From: Massospora cicadina
Lineage: Eukaryota > Entomophthoromycota > Entomophthoromycetes > Entomophthorales > Entomophthoraceae
Direction of reading: 5' to 3'
Length of the DNA stretch: 64,000 nt
NCBI GenBank assembly: GCA_022478985.1
Contig: JAKSZP010018547.1
Span: 98,139-162,138, forward strand
Below, piece by piece: positions 11,991 through 23,089 of this stretch. The notes beneath the pieces are model-generated. The model had not been told where the DNA came from, searched no databases, and was given only the letters and a program-made list of their open reading frames with translations. The position numbers were made by a program, and so were the translations under genes. Numbering within the stretch: position 1 is the stretch's first letter; every line of letters begins with the position of its first letter.

Positions 11991-12541
11991 CACAGAATAA
12001 AAAGGTGTTGTTTAGAGAGTATTATATCCCAAATAACAACCTAAAAACACAATAATCAATAATATGGAATATTTATCAATCAAGTTAGGAGTTCACTGTA
12101 GTATCTTTTACTTCCAGTGGCTCTTGGGCTTGCTCCAATTATTCTTCTTAGTTGACTCTGAACGTCTTCTAAGGAGAAAAGTTCCCTTTGCCATTTTCAT
12201 TCCTCATCAGATACGTGCGTTCAACCCTTGTTCTCATTTAACTTTAGTATCTTCCAAGAAGCGCTCCAAAATGGGTAGACTAAAATGATGATATCTGAAT
12301 TGGGACAAAGAGGTAATAACTAAGGCTTGTAGTTATTTCCCAGAAAAAGCATTTTGATGTATATAGTCATTTTAGTGGAGAATGGCCTTGATAGTTATAA
12401 AGCCCTATTTTTGCTGGTTTTATGCTGACACAGTGTGGCATAAAACAGTTCGCTCTCTCTCTGCTTGGTGTAAATTTCTGAGCAAATTAATTTTAGTAAA
12501 TTAAAAGCAAACATTTAATTGCAAATTAAAGTCTTGCTCTG
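11991..12541. other. 5' flank of the ORF1-like gene
   Basis: No coding domain; one 74-codon plus frame (12064-12288) has no motif. It contains the hairpin at 12417-12446, a CT run (GCTCTCTCTCTGC near 12452) and AT-rich sequence up to the presumed start codon. It would be the 5' untranslated region of the insert if the gene is a retroposon ORF1. Confidence 0.35.
12417..12446. repeat. Hairpin upstream of the ORF1-like gene
   Basis: GTTTTATGC (12417-12425) pairs perfectly with GCATAAAAC (12438-12446), and inside it ACAC (12428-12431) pairs with GTGT (12433-12436). The same arm motif recurs in the hairpin at 14380-14400 beyond the gene. Confidence 0.6.
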
Positions 12542-14217
12542 ATGTCATCGGATCCCCCATCAACTGCCCCAGCGTGGGGCAGCAGCAAAACTCCCCCTTC
12601 ATTTTCCATCCGACAGGAAAACGCGCTCAGACTGGCTCGCCCAGTCATTCCAAACCTTGGGATGATTCATCCCTCCCAAGGATCTTGATGCCCATCTTTC
12701 CTGAACCTAAGCGGTGCCCCACTACCCCCTGGTGCTCCCCCAAAGCAACATGCGTTTTGGCCTTAGGGTTAAATATGGGAAATTCTTCCCATATGATGAC
12801 CAAGCCATTATCAAAATGGCTCAGGCAGTGATGACACCAGCCTGTTTTATTAACTTCCGCCCCTATAAGGGAGACTTTGATCTTGGCTTCCCCTGTGAAG
12901 CCGATGCAGCTACTGAAGCAACTGTGCCATTAATTTTTAACAATATTCCCCTCCTGACAACTTGGACCCAGCTCCCATCAGACACCACCTTAGTGGCCCA
13001 GTTCGCTGGTTTGCCCACCCACCTCCCCCCGAAGTGCTCCACCAGGAGCTGATGAAAGGTTTGGCAGCCTACAGCGCCAACCCCATCTTACAATTTGTGG
13101 TCCCAGATGGGGCCACACGCCTCACTGGGCCTCAGGTGTATGCCACGATCAGCCCTGAATTTATGAAAATTTCTTTGGCAATTCCCCCTTGTGCCACCGT
13201 CCCATCTGCCCCCAACCATCCGTTCTGGGCCCGCGTTGAGGGCGGATGGACGATTTGTCCATCCTGTTTCGAGTTAGACCACTCAAAATGTAAATGCCCA
13301 TACTCAGAAACTTCTGCTGACAAAAAAGTTTGCCCAATGCCCACCAATCTGCCACCCACCCCGCGCCAACTCCAACATGAGGTATGATCCTACCTTCCCC
13401 TCCTCCAATGCCTGATGCTGCAGATGCACCTATAACCACCAATCGGCACCCACCTTGCCCCAATGCCACAAATAAGTTATCCAACCAAATATTGGATTGG
13501 ATCCCAGTTTGATCCCATGCATCTCCAAATGAATCAAACAAACCTCAACCATATGCTGATTTTCCATTCTAATTCAACCAAAATCCATGGAAATTAATTT
13601 GAAATTGACGAATCAGGTAATGTCATTGAAGAGCCAATGCTGCAACTCGAATAGCTCTGTAATGCAGAATGGGATGCAAAATTCCCACATCAGAATTATG
13701 TCCCACAATCTAACGCCAAACTGTTCTACAGCGACCACCAGCTTACAGTAGAAGCAGCCGCCACACCAGATTTCCATCTGCTTCAAAAATCTGCTGTCAG
13801 ATCTGTGGCTGCACTCACAGGAGGAATTCCATATCCCGTCATCCCCATAAATCTTACTGCACAAAGTAAGATCAACATGAAAACTTTACACAAAAATGTC
13901 ACTGAAGCCATCCAGAACGTGGTAACAGTAGCACGGAATCCAAAAGCAAAAATAACCCAAACCAACATTACCACATTCATAAACTTCCCAGATGCCCGCC
14001 TCAAAGCTGAAGATGCTTTGGGCAAATACATCATTGGTATAATGATGGCTGGCGGACTCTATTTGAAGTTCCAGTCATCAAGGATATTGAACCCCATGAC
14101 GCCAATGCTCCCACACCCTTACTATCTGCCTTAACACGCACCCTACTATAAAATGAGATGGATATAGCCAAAGATGAGCCCCCTGATCCCCCCTCCCCGT
14201 CCACCATGGAGGGATAG
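12542..14217 (+). pseudogene. ORF1/Gag-like zinc-knuckle protein, frameshifted
   Basis: The start ATG at 12542 opens a Pro/Ser-rich leader (MSSDPPSTAPAWGSS). The frame then shifts near 12690 and again near 13030, has a TGA at 13385-13387, and shifts again near 14060 before a final TAG at 14215-14217. The total is about 550 codons. The middle part (12714-13387) reads as a globular domain with VAQFAGLP followed by a helix PPEVLHQELMKGLAAY, which resembles the RRM-like fold of retroposon ORF1 proteins (inference). It is followed by CPSCFELDHSKCKC at about 13258-13299, a perfect C-x2-C-x4-H-x4-C zinc knuckle. The C-terminal part (13640-14217) is well preserved. Nucleic-acid-binding Gag/ORF1 function is inferred from the knuckle. 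The lower density of damage and higher GC than its surroundings suggest later arrival. No RT partner follows. Confidence 0.68.
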
Positions 14218-14665
14218 CAGTATTCGTTGCCCACCTGGTTGGATATTTTGTTAGGTACGAATCAGTTGATCCATCCATTTTGGGCGTTTCATTTGAATCG
14301 TTATTTTTATTATGATTTTTAGTTTTAGTTTAGTAACGACCATCCCCTGGTCAGCTTACCTCAGTTAAAGAAAACAGTGCAGCATAAAATGATTATGCTG
14401 AATAATTTTGAGGCAATAATATATTTAAGACCACAGCATCAATGGCGAAAAAGTGTGTAAGAAGCTGAGATGTACTAGCGGGGTATTAGGAATCCGCCAA
14501 ATTTTAGATCAATACTTTAGCCACTAATTAAAAAGCAGAGGCCACGTGACAAAGTATCTATATCAATCATATCTGGTATCTAGGTATAAGTTAAAATATG
14601 ACATTGATCATTATAAATAGCATATCATGATGGTTGGTCAAACCAATTACATCTCTGAAGTTGGT
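14218..14665. other. 3' flank of the ORF1-like gene
   Basis: After the final stop there is a T-rich stretch with repeated TTTTAG/TTTAG near 14315-14332, then the hairpin at 14380-14400, then AT-rich sequence without coding signal up to the RNase H half of E4. I see no reverse transcriptase remnant. Confidence 0.4.
14380..14400. repeat. Hairpin downstream of the ORF1-like gene
   Basis: CAGCATAA (14380-14387) pairs perfectly with TTATGCTG (14393-14400) around a 5-base loop. It shares its arm sequence with the hairpin at 12417-12446. Confidence 0.6.
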
Positions 14666-14669
14666 TATG

Positions 14670-14810
14670 TGGCGGTCAATTTGTTTATTAATAAGTTTTA
14701 CTAGGATAGCTCAAACTGCAATGTTGCTAGCATCTGTAAACAGAAAGATCGACTTGCCAAACTCAGGTTGGACCAGTAACAGTAATTTATTAGATCATCT
14801 TCCAAAAGGT
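14670..14810 (-). pseudogene. RNase H, N-terminal half (E4)
   Basis: The minus frame reads LFTDASNIAV, stop, AILVKLINKQIDRH, which is the Ty3 RNase H start (F-TDAS--A-GA-L-Q). The first catalytic Asp is present, and the Gly codon after Val has become TGA. The reading stops matching just where the second half would begin; that half is at 11650-11990. Confidence 0.75.
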
Positions 14811-14879
14811 TAAAAGCATGTTACTATTATTCTTCCCAGTGGAATGAAACTTCCTTTGGACTAAATAGACGAATATTCA

Positions 14880-15640
14880 GCAAGCTTGGTGAAATGAGAA
14901 GTAATATTTGATAGTAAATGAATACCCCTAAAAAGAATTGCACATCCTTCAAGCTTTGAGTATGAGACATCTTTTGGATGGTGTTGACCTTATTAGTAAC
15001 GGAGAACTACCTCAAAAGTACCCTTATGGCTGAAGAACTCCAACTCACTTTGAAATAAGCTTCATTTGTCCAGCTTCAACTTGATAGACGCGACTCTCAT
15101 TCAATCAAAAACTTCTCAAAGGGGCTCTAAGTGCTCATTGAAGATTTGAGAGAATATTATTCCATAATCTAGGTAGACCAACACAAAGGACATTTACAGA
15201 TCTCAGAGCATACCACCCATTTCCCGTTGGAAGTTCTCAAGGGCGTTGCACAACCCCTGGGCATGTGGGTAGTCTGAATAGGCCTGCACTGGAGATGAAT
15301 GCACATTATTTCTGTCTTCAGGAGCAATCACGGTTTTCAGTATCTATTACCAAGATCCATAGCCAAGAAGAACTGAGATTCAGCTTAGAGGTGAAGAGAA
15401 TCATTAATTTGAGGCAACAGGTAGCTGTCTTTTTAAGTAATTGCATTCAGTTTGGAATAGTTTATTTCAACGCAATGGCTGCCATCCTTCTTGTAGACTA
15501 GCAACAGTAGGGAAGCTAAAGGACTCTGGGAGGGCTTTAGGAGGCTGGCGTCCAGTAGTTGTTGCAATTCTAGAGTGATTTAAACCTCTTCAATCTTAGA
15601 CTTCTGATAGTGAAGCCCAGATGGGGTAGAGTTCTCCAAT
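14880..15640 (-). pseudogene. Reverse transcriptase (E4)
   Basis: Upstream part (about 15450-15620): LLKPSQSPLASLLLLVYKKD then INYSKLNAIT and DSYLLPQINDSL, matching the SPWASP-V-VKKKDGS-R-CVDYRKLN--T---YPLPRIDD block. Next AMDLGNRY holds the first catalytic Asp. The catalytic box near 15180-15200 reads LVYLD-YG, that is YLDY in place of YLDD, so the second Asp is lost. The C-terminal connection (14880-15000) reads MSHTQSLKDVQFFLGVFIYY and then SFHWEE. Several frames are needed to follow it. Confidence 0.78.
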
Positions 15641-16499
15641 ATGTACTTCATGCTGTGCCCCTTTCATTAGCCTGAAGTCACTAGGGCTTTTGGAAAAGAC
15701 ATCAGTGTATTACTCAATTAGAAAATCAGCCAATCACTATTAATCACTTGTCAAGGTGTTTTCAAGCTTAACATCCACTCATGTGATGATTGAAACTTCT
15801 TAAGTCATAGATCATATTATGATCCACAGGCGGAGACAGATTTAACATGTTCAATTGGTAAGGTACAAAGATATGCAATTGGGTGGTTCCAAGCAATCAT
15901 TGAGGACTGATAAGTGAATTTTGCCATCAGTACAGTAATTGTCCCATTATACGCAAGATCAGATATGCCAGGACAGGACAAAGGTTCTAAAATTTGATAG
16001 CTTGAATTTCTATAAAACTATAAAAGATGTGAAAGGGGTACAGTTACTTGAATCCTGTCTCCACCAAAACTTGAGATTTGAGGTTATAAATGCCTTGTTA
16101 ATGGGAAAGATGGGCTTTTCTTCTGTAGCATCCACTTCAGGGGGAGAGTTGTAACCTTAGGGCCCATCACTCGATATTTTAGCCTTTAAGGGACTTAAAA
16201 TGCTTTAGCATGCAGCTCCAAGATTTCTTTCTTCTCTTCTCCTTGGGTGGAATTTTGATGATAAGCAGTATGCAGTATCCTAAAAATGGAGAATTACATG
16301 TCCTTGTATTAAATTTAGGCATATAAATTAGCTAGGAATTGGGTCTCAGTAAGCAGCTCATAGGTGTCATTGTGCAATAATATGGCAGGAGTCAACACTA
16401 TTAAGGACCCAAACTGTACGGGCAATGATGAGAAATCACTGAGAGATTGAGTGCAGGTAGGACTGGCAGTCCCATATTACATAGTATGATTAAAATCAG

Positions 16500-16600
16500 G
16501 AGTGACCTTGATTTGCCTTATCAATTTGGAGGAGATGACATAGACAGGTGAGCCAGTATTGATAATAACCATGACTGTCAGAGTTTGTACATTAGAACAT
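16500..16600 (-). pseudogene. Retropepsin (E4)
   Basis: TVMVIINTGSPVYVISSKLI matches the retropepsin strand with the catalytic D-T-G changed to N-T-G (GAT to AAT). The stretch KVTPDFNHTM and YGTA follows as in related proteases. The loss of the catalytic Asp means this copy could not process its polyprotein. Confidence 0.75.
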
Positions 16601-17217
16601 CCTAAACAATCTCCATATAGGACCACAAAATGATCAATTGTCCTCCAATGGTTTTAAGCTTTCCAGAATCGAATGGATCATTCTCTAATGAGCCTTTGCC
16701 CCTAACTAGGCAAGATTTTATAAAATAAATTTGAAAATCATCATAAAATGAGACTCCATCTCATTGCCAGAGGTTGCCATCTGGGAGCCCTAGTACAATG
16801 GGAGGTTTGCAATCCTGAAGCTGAACCAAGAGGAAGATCACATCTCACCTTTGTAATGTATGAGAAGTAAAGATCTTGAGCAAAGGAGACTTGAGCCTCT
16901 ATCTGTAATAAGGCCCCTACTCATCCTATAGATATTGAAATCCTTAGACAATAAAGGTTATTTAATCCTTGAAGAATTTATCACTATTTTTCTTCGCATA
17001 GTTATGATAATAGATAACATAACCCTGGATAGTGCATGATACCAGACCCTGAAGTAGCAAAAGTGTTATGGCATCGCATCTATATAGCCATTCTGAAGAG
17101 ACAAGCCATCCAAAAGACCATTCTCAGTTTCCATTCCTACAGCATCATGAACCCATTTTAACTTACTTTCAGTTTATCTTGCAAAATGCCAAAACCTGGC
17201 ACTCACTACAGGAGACA
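16601..17217 (-). pseudogene. Presumed Gag C-terminal region (E4)
   Basis: Upstream of the protease in the minus direction and ended by the E6 LTR at 17218. Readings such as KKNSDKFFKD are protein-like, but no zinc knuckle was found. At 17197-17214 the plus strand reads TGGCACTCACTACAGGAG, which resembles the primer-binding site of the 34-52 kb LTR family in the opposite orientation. The plus frame 17068-17265 runs into the LTR and is not considered real. Confidence 0.4.
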
Positions 17218-18016
17218 TGTTGTAAGTGGTTCGACCAACCACCATTTAGTGCAATATTTATTTAAAATAGACTATTTTCTACTAATAATTAGAGATAGTA
17301 TTTGATGGCGTAAGGTTTCTCAAGCGAAGGTCTTACCTTTATAGGAGTCACCAAAGTTGTAATTTTTTTTATTTTGGTGCTTTTGCCTCAGCGCCATAGA
17401 GTTATAGATATGGAAGATTAAATCAAAACTCCAACGGTGCAAACTCTACTCCCTCCATCTAATAATCGCTGGGCTGGCTTTAACGTTTATATCCGCTATG
17501 ACTACCAATTTCTTAAACTCTATTTTGTTCCTATGCTGGCATAAAATATTTGGTTCGAGGAATCCTATTCTAAATATGGACATCTGCCAGAACCTTTAAT
17601 GCAATCAGTTGATCTTGACCACAATGGAAGATTGTAGGACTTAGGGATTTTCTCAATTAATCTAGTTTAGATCAACAGTTCATTAATCTATCACTTTTGA
17701 GTACTGCTTAGTATACATAAAAGCACCAATAGAAACTCTAAAGGAAAGGGCATATCTGGGCTAAATTCTAAGGGTGGAAAGATTTTTTTTATTTAGTTAA
17801 TAGAAGAAAATTAGCTAAAGAAGGAAACATAACAAGCAGTAGTGCCTTTAGCAGTACCTTATACTAAATTGTGCTCTTCTGTTTTCTGGATAAAAATTGG
17901 CAACAAGTGTTCTTTTTACAAGTGTTTACTAATGTTGCTGTTCTCAAACAGTATCTTATTAATTTGAGCATTACAACATGTCCCTTATAAATCTAATGCC
18001 TACGCTGATTTCAATA
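17218..18016 (+). repeat. 5' LTR of E6
   Basis: Begins TGTTGTAAGTGG and aligns along its length with 26133-26937 (shared landmarks: TTTTGGTGC/CTTGGTGC, ACTCCCTC-ATCTAATAAT, TTTACAAGTGTTTACTAA, GTTGCTGT-CTCAAACAGT). The end is TTTCAATA, just before a PBS-like TGGTGCGC. Confidence 0.82.
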
Positions 18017-18019
18017 TTG

Positions 18020-18037
18020 TGGTGCGCTTTAAAGGGC
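18020..18037 (+). promoter_or_regulatory. Probable primer-binding site of E6
   Basis: TGGTGCGCTTTAAAGGGC starts four bases after the LTR end. A TGG start is expected because the primer tRNA ends in CCA. The first six bases TGGTGC are shared with the PBS of the LTR family at 43.3 kb. The tRNA is not identified. Confidence 0.5.
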
Positions 18038-18072
18038 TCAAATTAGTTCCCTATAGTTCTATTTAATCAAGT

Positions 18073-21000
18073 ATGGATCCCATTGATTCCATGGAAGGTT
18101 TCCTTTCAGTGGAAGTAGTACAATTGGTTAAAGTTGAAATGATAGCCCCAGTGGCCCCGCAAACCCTATCTGATGATTTTTGTCAAATTTGAGAGGCTTT
18201 AACAGCTCACATTGACCAACTTTTAGATATCAAACTTGGCTAAAATTGTCAAGTGAAATAATTAGATAAAACTACTGAAGCGCTTCAATGCCAACTCGAA
18301 GGTCTGGAAGCAGATATGACTGGAGCTGTTCACCCCAATATATATTTGTACCATATAATAGAGATTTTAGAACTTGATGTAAAAACCTGGGGACAGAAGG
18401 TTGGGTCCTTTGTGAATGAGAATATTAACATTGAAGTAGATTTCTGGCTGCTAACAAAAAGTTGATATTATGGAAGTTTTGTTACAGGTGGAAGGCCGCT
18501 GTGTTGCTACCTTGTGTAACTATTTTAATAATCAATCAGACGCTTAGGATCCAATATTATTAATGGTAAATCCAAACTTTATACATTGAAAGCATATATA
18601 AAAGGTGATATGGCGTGGGGATGTAAGTCTAGGGAGAATCCCCTATTCTTGGACTGGGTGAGTTTCCCTTTCCCTTCTAAAAATGGTCTAAAGAGGCCTG
18701 CCACCCCCTCGTCTCCCAGGGTGACCTCGCCCATGTGATGGACAAGTGGTGGGTCATGGATTACTCTTTAAAAATTCTGCCACCCATCCCTATACTAAAA
18801 ACTGTGTAATTATTATGGCAGAATGAGGAAGTCTGCATTTAAGTTTTGGCAAATAGGTGCCAGCATGGAATGGATGAGGCGAGTCTCCCCTCTAGGCCAA
18901 CCTTTAAATTAGGTAAAAATAGCCAACAGGATCTTACCTTCAGCAAAAGTAGATGACAGCATCGAACCTTCCCTATTGGTGTTGAAACCTCAACCCGCCA
19001 AACCCTGCATGGCCAAATGGGCGCCAGAGCAATCAGGTGCGGGCAGGTTAGTCATATAAACCCATTCCCTACCACTTAGACCATCCCTACATGAGATGGC
19101 CTTGTGAGGCTCTATTATTACCTGTCAAGAAAGATGTTGCTGCTTGAATTGGCATAATCATGGCATAACCCAATTTGGGCGTCTGAGGACAAATAGATGA
19201 TGACTTGGCCCGCCGCTGAAACTTTTGGAGTCAGTTATAACTGAACAACTTTTCTTTCCAATCAAAGTTCCATAGGTTTAGGTCGTAAACTTGAAGATCC
19301 AATCCCCTGATTCAAAAGCTATTTTCAAATTGACTGGGCATTTAAGTAGTCGTCTCTTACAGGAAGCAATGACAGTCAATTTCCTTTATTAAAACTTCAA
19401 TTAAAAACTCCCCTGCGCCTAAACCCCTTTTTAGTTTATATTGTTCTTTCTGGTATCTCACAATATCAACCAATATGGAATCACAGGGCATGCAATGACT
19501 GGACCAACGTAGCCATATTGGTGACCTTATTGCCTTCAGCAATTAATAGGGCCTACAGTGCTCATGACTTCCTGAACTATTCTCTGATCATTAAAGCAAT
19601 TTGATACCAGGATCTCAGATTTTTGTTGCGAAATTATCCCCACTCTGGGAAAGAATTTGCACTCTTACCAATGGCTTCATTTCAATTTCCCCATGGGGGA
19701 ATTCAAACCTGTCAATCCATTTCAACATTTTCCCATGCCCAGGCCCATAGGCACTGGAGCTGCGAAAGCCTGGCATTTCGCCAGGTTGCTTTTCATTTTT
19801 ACAGCCTGTCAGCACTTGTTGTTCACCTACCTCTCAGCCCATCTAAACGTCATTTGAGCAGCAGTGCCTCTGGAATTCTGTCTCTCCTTCTGGGTGTTTT
19901 TCATCCCAACTGGCAGGCTAGTCTGAACTTTATCTGCCGCTTACCTGACAGGGGAACGCAGGAAGTGCCTATGGTTTTTACATCATCCTTAGGCGTTGGA
20001 GCATTGGATCATCCAAAGATACCAGCAACTCCTCCCCCTGCAATATGACCTGATTAATTGTGAGCTTCCAGATCAACTGGCATACAACCCCACTGATATT
20101 CCTAAATCAAACCCTGTAAGTGCTTTTTACTCATCCCGCTCTGGTAGTTCAAGGCCAGTTTACGCCTACATCTTATATCCACCACTCAGGAAGTAAACTA
20201 GATGCAACTCAGGTAGTTCAGCCCTATCAGCATGAACCTCCAGTTCAAGTAAACCCTAAACACTTACTAAAGTTTAATAAAACGGCCATTATACTCTATT
20301 TTATTAGTCTTTTGAGATTATAATAACCGGATCATCAAAGAATAATAAGTTGGCAACCATAATGAACTCTCTGGACACTAAAAGCCAGGAGTTGTTGATG
20401 CCTAAATCACGAAAGATTGGCGTTACCTACTGCAAAGCCAAGGCCTTCTCATCAAAGAGTTTAGTGGGAAGAATGGATGACCACCTGTAAGACTAAATTT
20501 CTTAACTTATTTTAAAAAAAGATGAAACTATAAAACTTTTACAGAGCTTTTTATTTTTAAGCTCAGATGCTATAAGGGGATGACACCATCAATGATTCTG
20601 ATGAGCAAATTTCTTCACACCATTCCGGTGAGCCTAAAAAGACTTGTATCTGGTTTGAAATCTGTTTATAATGTAAATAACATCAACCAATGGTAAATTA
20701 TCTTAGTGGTGCACCGTCACTTTTTGGGCCAACAAGAGTTATCAGAAGCCTTGTGAACTGCAGCCTCATGCCTTTCTCTGAGAAAAGATCTACCTTCACA
20801 TTATGGCTCTCATTCATAAAATCTGACATTAGTCAGATTGTGTAACTACTGAAAAAAATTGGCCCATCCCTTCAACCACTGATCCAAAGTTAAGTGATAA
20901 ACCCTGGCTCATGCCGTGCAACCTATGGATGAAGGAGAAGTGAGAAAATACAGGGCGGAGTAAACTGTGATTTTCTACTTATGCCTTCTCTTACAAAATC

Positions 21001-21400
21001 CCATAATAGCAAATTTAATAAAACACTCTCTGGCGTGATTCATGAGTGATTATGCAAGCCGCCTTCACCAGTTCATGTTTCAACAAATAGTAGCATAGTG
21101 GTGACCACCCACTCCCAAGAAAAATATGTCACGGAGTTGGAAGAAGAAGTAGTATTGAAGCCATATGTCCAACAGTTGTAACCACTTGATTTTCCATCTA
21201 TTTCCATTTAGACTCTCATTTTGATCGGGGTACAAGTGGCTGTAATGGTTGAGGCCTTGAAAGAGTACAATCCTCAGCTATGTGAAGAACTACATAATTT
21301 TTTAGGTCAGGTGGAAAATGTGAATGTCCTTGCAATAAACCCAAATGATGCTTATTTTCTGAGTGTACCTATATTGGTATAACTGTAAATAAGCTCAAAG
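18073..21400 (+). pseudogene. Gag region (E6)
   Basis: A start at 18073 gives MDPIDSMEGFLSVEVVQLV, followed by a helical stretch with TEALQCQLEGLEADMTGA. A capsid-like part around 19310-19600 (FKLTGHLSSRLLQEAMTVNF) and a Pro-rich part around 19990-20260 follow in different frames. The last part (21100-21390) is nearly continuous (TELEEEVVLKPYVQ, then EALKEYNPQLCEEL and AINPNDAYFLSVP) and leads straight into the protease. No CCHC knuckle is legible. Length (about 1100 codons) is long for a Ty3 Gag, so an inserted segment inside it is possible. The GC-richer 18.6-20.2 kb section, where alternative frames such as 19623-20048 open up, is the candidate. Confidence 0.55.
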
Positions 21401-21404
21401 TCTG

Positions 21405-21545
21405 AGCTATTTTAGACAGTGAGGCAACAATTAATTTCGTGTCTACTCAACTGGCAAAGAAGTTTGGTCTTGCTCCAGAAATAGATTATCTTAGAATCTA
21501 TGGGACTGAGGGGGCACAGACTACATTTCAGAAGGAGCGTACAGT
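21405..21545 (+). pseudogene. Retropepsin (E6)
   Basis: AILDSEATINFVSTQLAKKF matches the retropepsin active-site strand (A-LDSGAT-NFIS). The catalytic Asp and Ser are kept, but the glycine is Glu (a GGG to GAG type change). The frame stays open for about 45 codons through EIDYLRIYGTEG, one of the better preserved protein pieces in E6. Confidence 0.78.
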
Positions 21546-22289
21546 ACATTGCCACTGCATTTTGGATTCTTAGTAATTTCTGCTACAGCTATTATAAGCC
21601 ATAATAAGAATTATGACTTTTTAATTAGAACTCTTTTTTGAAGAAAAATGAAGTCAAAGCCAACTTTAAGGAAACTTGTTGGATCTACTGAATAAGCTCT
21701 GCCGCTTTTTTAAAAAAGGATGCAGCCTTGATGGCCCAAAAACAGGGTTTGTTAACATTGTGAACAAAAATGGTATAGTACCAATTAATTATCTTTGGCT
21801 ACGTGGCCACACCTGAAAGTTACGTAGATTATAAAATCAAAAGGTACCCCATATGTGCTATTTATAGCCTAACCATTCCATAGGGTCATCAAGATTTAAT
21901 GGGAACTGAATTTGACTTAACCATTCTTCAGAAATTATATGGCGAAATAATCGCCCAGTTTAATTGATCCAAGTTAGAACTGGTCACTGCACTCAGATTC
22001 ATTCCGCCTGATCATGGCTAAATTCAGGCGCTTTTAGCTAATCATTACCCTTATTTTGTGGAAGTTAATTGAAACCAGGTGGTGTGTTTATTCATATTTT
22101 ACCTGCTGAGAAGACTTATTATCCACAAGTTTAAAAACTTAGAAGAATTTGGGCTTGAGGACGATGAGCAGCAAGTAGTATCTTTGCTGATTCCTTGAGA
22201 ACGCTTTCCAGAATGAAAGAGGATGAAAAGGACCAAGTGATGGCCTAATTAACAAGCACTGTATTATTTTTGAGAATGAAGATTATGAC

Positions 22290-22990
22290 TTGGGGTGCGC
22301 ACATGATGTGTTGCTCAGACCAACATGGAATAGTCATGCACCAATTAGCCTTTGCCATATTTGGAGTTCTAAGGCAGCGGATGACGTTGTTAACCAAGAA
22401 ATAAATCAACTGGTGCAGCATAAAATGTCAGTGCTATTAAAGAGTCCATGGGCAGACTCAATTTTGGTTATTAAGATGAAAGATAAGTTGAATTGTGTGG
22501 TAATAGATTATTGAAAGCCCAACAATATTACCAAGAAATATTCCTACCCTCTACCCCATATTGATGATGTACTAGACCTCTTGGGCAACGCACAATACTT
22601 TTTGTTATAGATTTAATAAACGGATATTTGTAGATTATGCTGAAGGAGGAACAAGAAGTGCGCTATGATTACTGTTCAGGGTCTATATTAACCCATTAGA
22701 ATGCCGCAAGGGTGTGTAACGCCCCTGCAACATTTCAATGCGCTATGGATAGTTTACTGGGGGATTTAAAGAGCTCTTGTGTGCTAGTGTATTTTGATAA
22801 TAATAATGTTTTTTCCAGAACATTTATGGACCATTTGTAGCATCTAGAAAAAGTTTCCCGCTGGTTGAACCATATTTATTTAAAAGTTAAACCTTGTAAA
22901 TGCAATTTATTGCTTAAACAACTTGATATTCTGGGGTTTTTCATCAATAAATAAGGCTTACAGTCTCAACTCACTAAGGTTGAGCCTTAC
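22290..22990 (+). pseudogene. Reverse transcriptase (E6)
   Basis: 22290-22514 is an open frame with NQEINQLVQHKMSVLLKSPW, ADSILVIKMKDKLNCVVIDY; then after a TGA comes KPNNITKKYSYPLPHIDDVL, the Ty3 fingers block. RMPQGC and TFQCAMD-like readings follow with frameshifts. The catalytic box at about 22785-22800 reads VYFDNNNVFSRTF, that is YFDN for Y-DD. The end of the palm (LKVKPCKCNLLLKQLDILGF) is clear. The second catalytic Asp is Asn. Confidence 0.82.
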
Positions 22991-23089
22991 AGAAAAATTT
23001 GTCACATCCATGTAGCAAGGGAAGTATAAAGTATTTTTGGGAATGATTGTCCATTATCACTAGTTAAAAAAACTTTAATAAAATAGATG

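Larger units (their letters stand above)
11990..14665 (+). mobile_element. Insert splitting E4 RNase H, carrying an ORF1-like gene
   Basis: The block separates two halves of one RNase H domain. It contains a plus-strand, notably GC-richer pseudogene (12542-14217) with a zinc knuckle, but no reverse transcriptase. Hairpins that share GCATAA/TTATGC arms sit at 12417-12446 and 14380-14400 on either side of the gene. Known: non-LTR elements with ORF1 but no ORF2 exist (HAL1-type). Inferred: a non-autonomous retroposon or another cargo element. I could not identify a target-site duplication, and the exact ends (plus or minus about 40 bases) are judged from where RNase H homology stops. Confidence 0.5.
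10165..17217 (-). mobile_element. Decayed Ty3/gypsy element (E4), interrupted by an insert
   Basis: Minus-strand order from high to low coordinates: Gag region (16600-17217), protease (16500-16600), reverse transcriptase (14880-15640), RNase H first half (14670-14810), a foreign block (about 11990-14665), RNase H second half (11650-11990), integrase core (10850-11340) and integrase C-terminus (10390-10740). Both RNase H halves belong to one domain, so the block between them is an insertion. The element is cut off on its 5' side by the LTR of E6 at 17218. Frames carry many stops. No chromodomain was seen at its end. Confidence 0.78.

Noticed and set aside
13132..13541. Long minus-strand frames (75 and 126 codons) opposite the ORF1-like gene
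   Set aside because: They are antisense shadows of the plus-strand gene, whose zinc knuckle and continuity show the true strand.
19623..20048. 141-codon plus-strand open frame
   Set aside because: It overlaps the E6 Gag region in a different frame from the adjoining Gag readings, and it lacks any motif. The GC-richer patch makes long chance frames likely.
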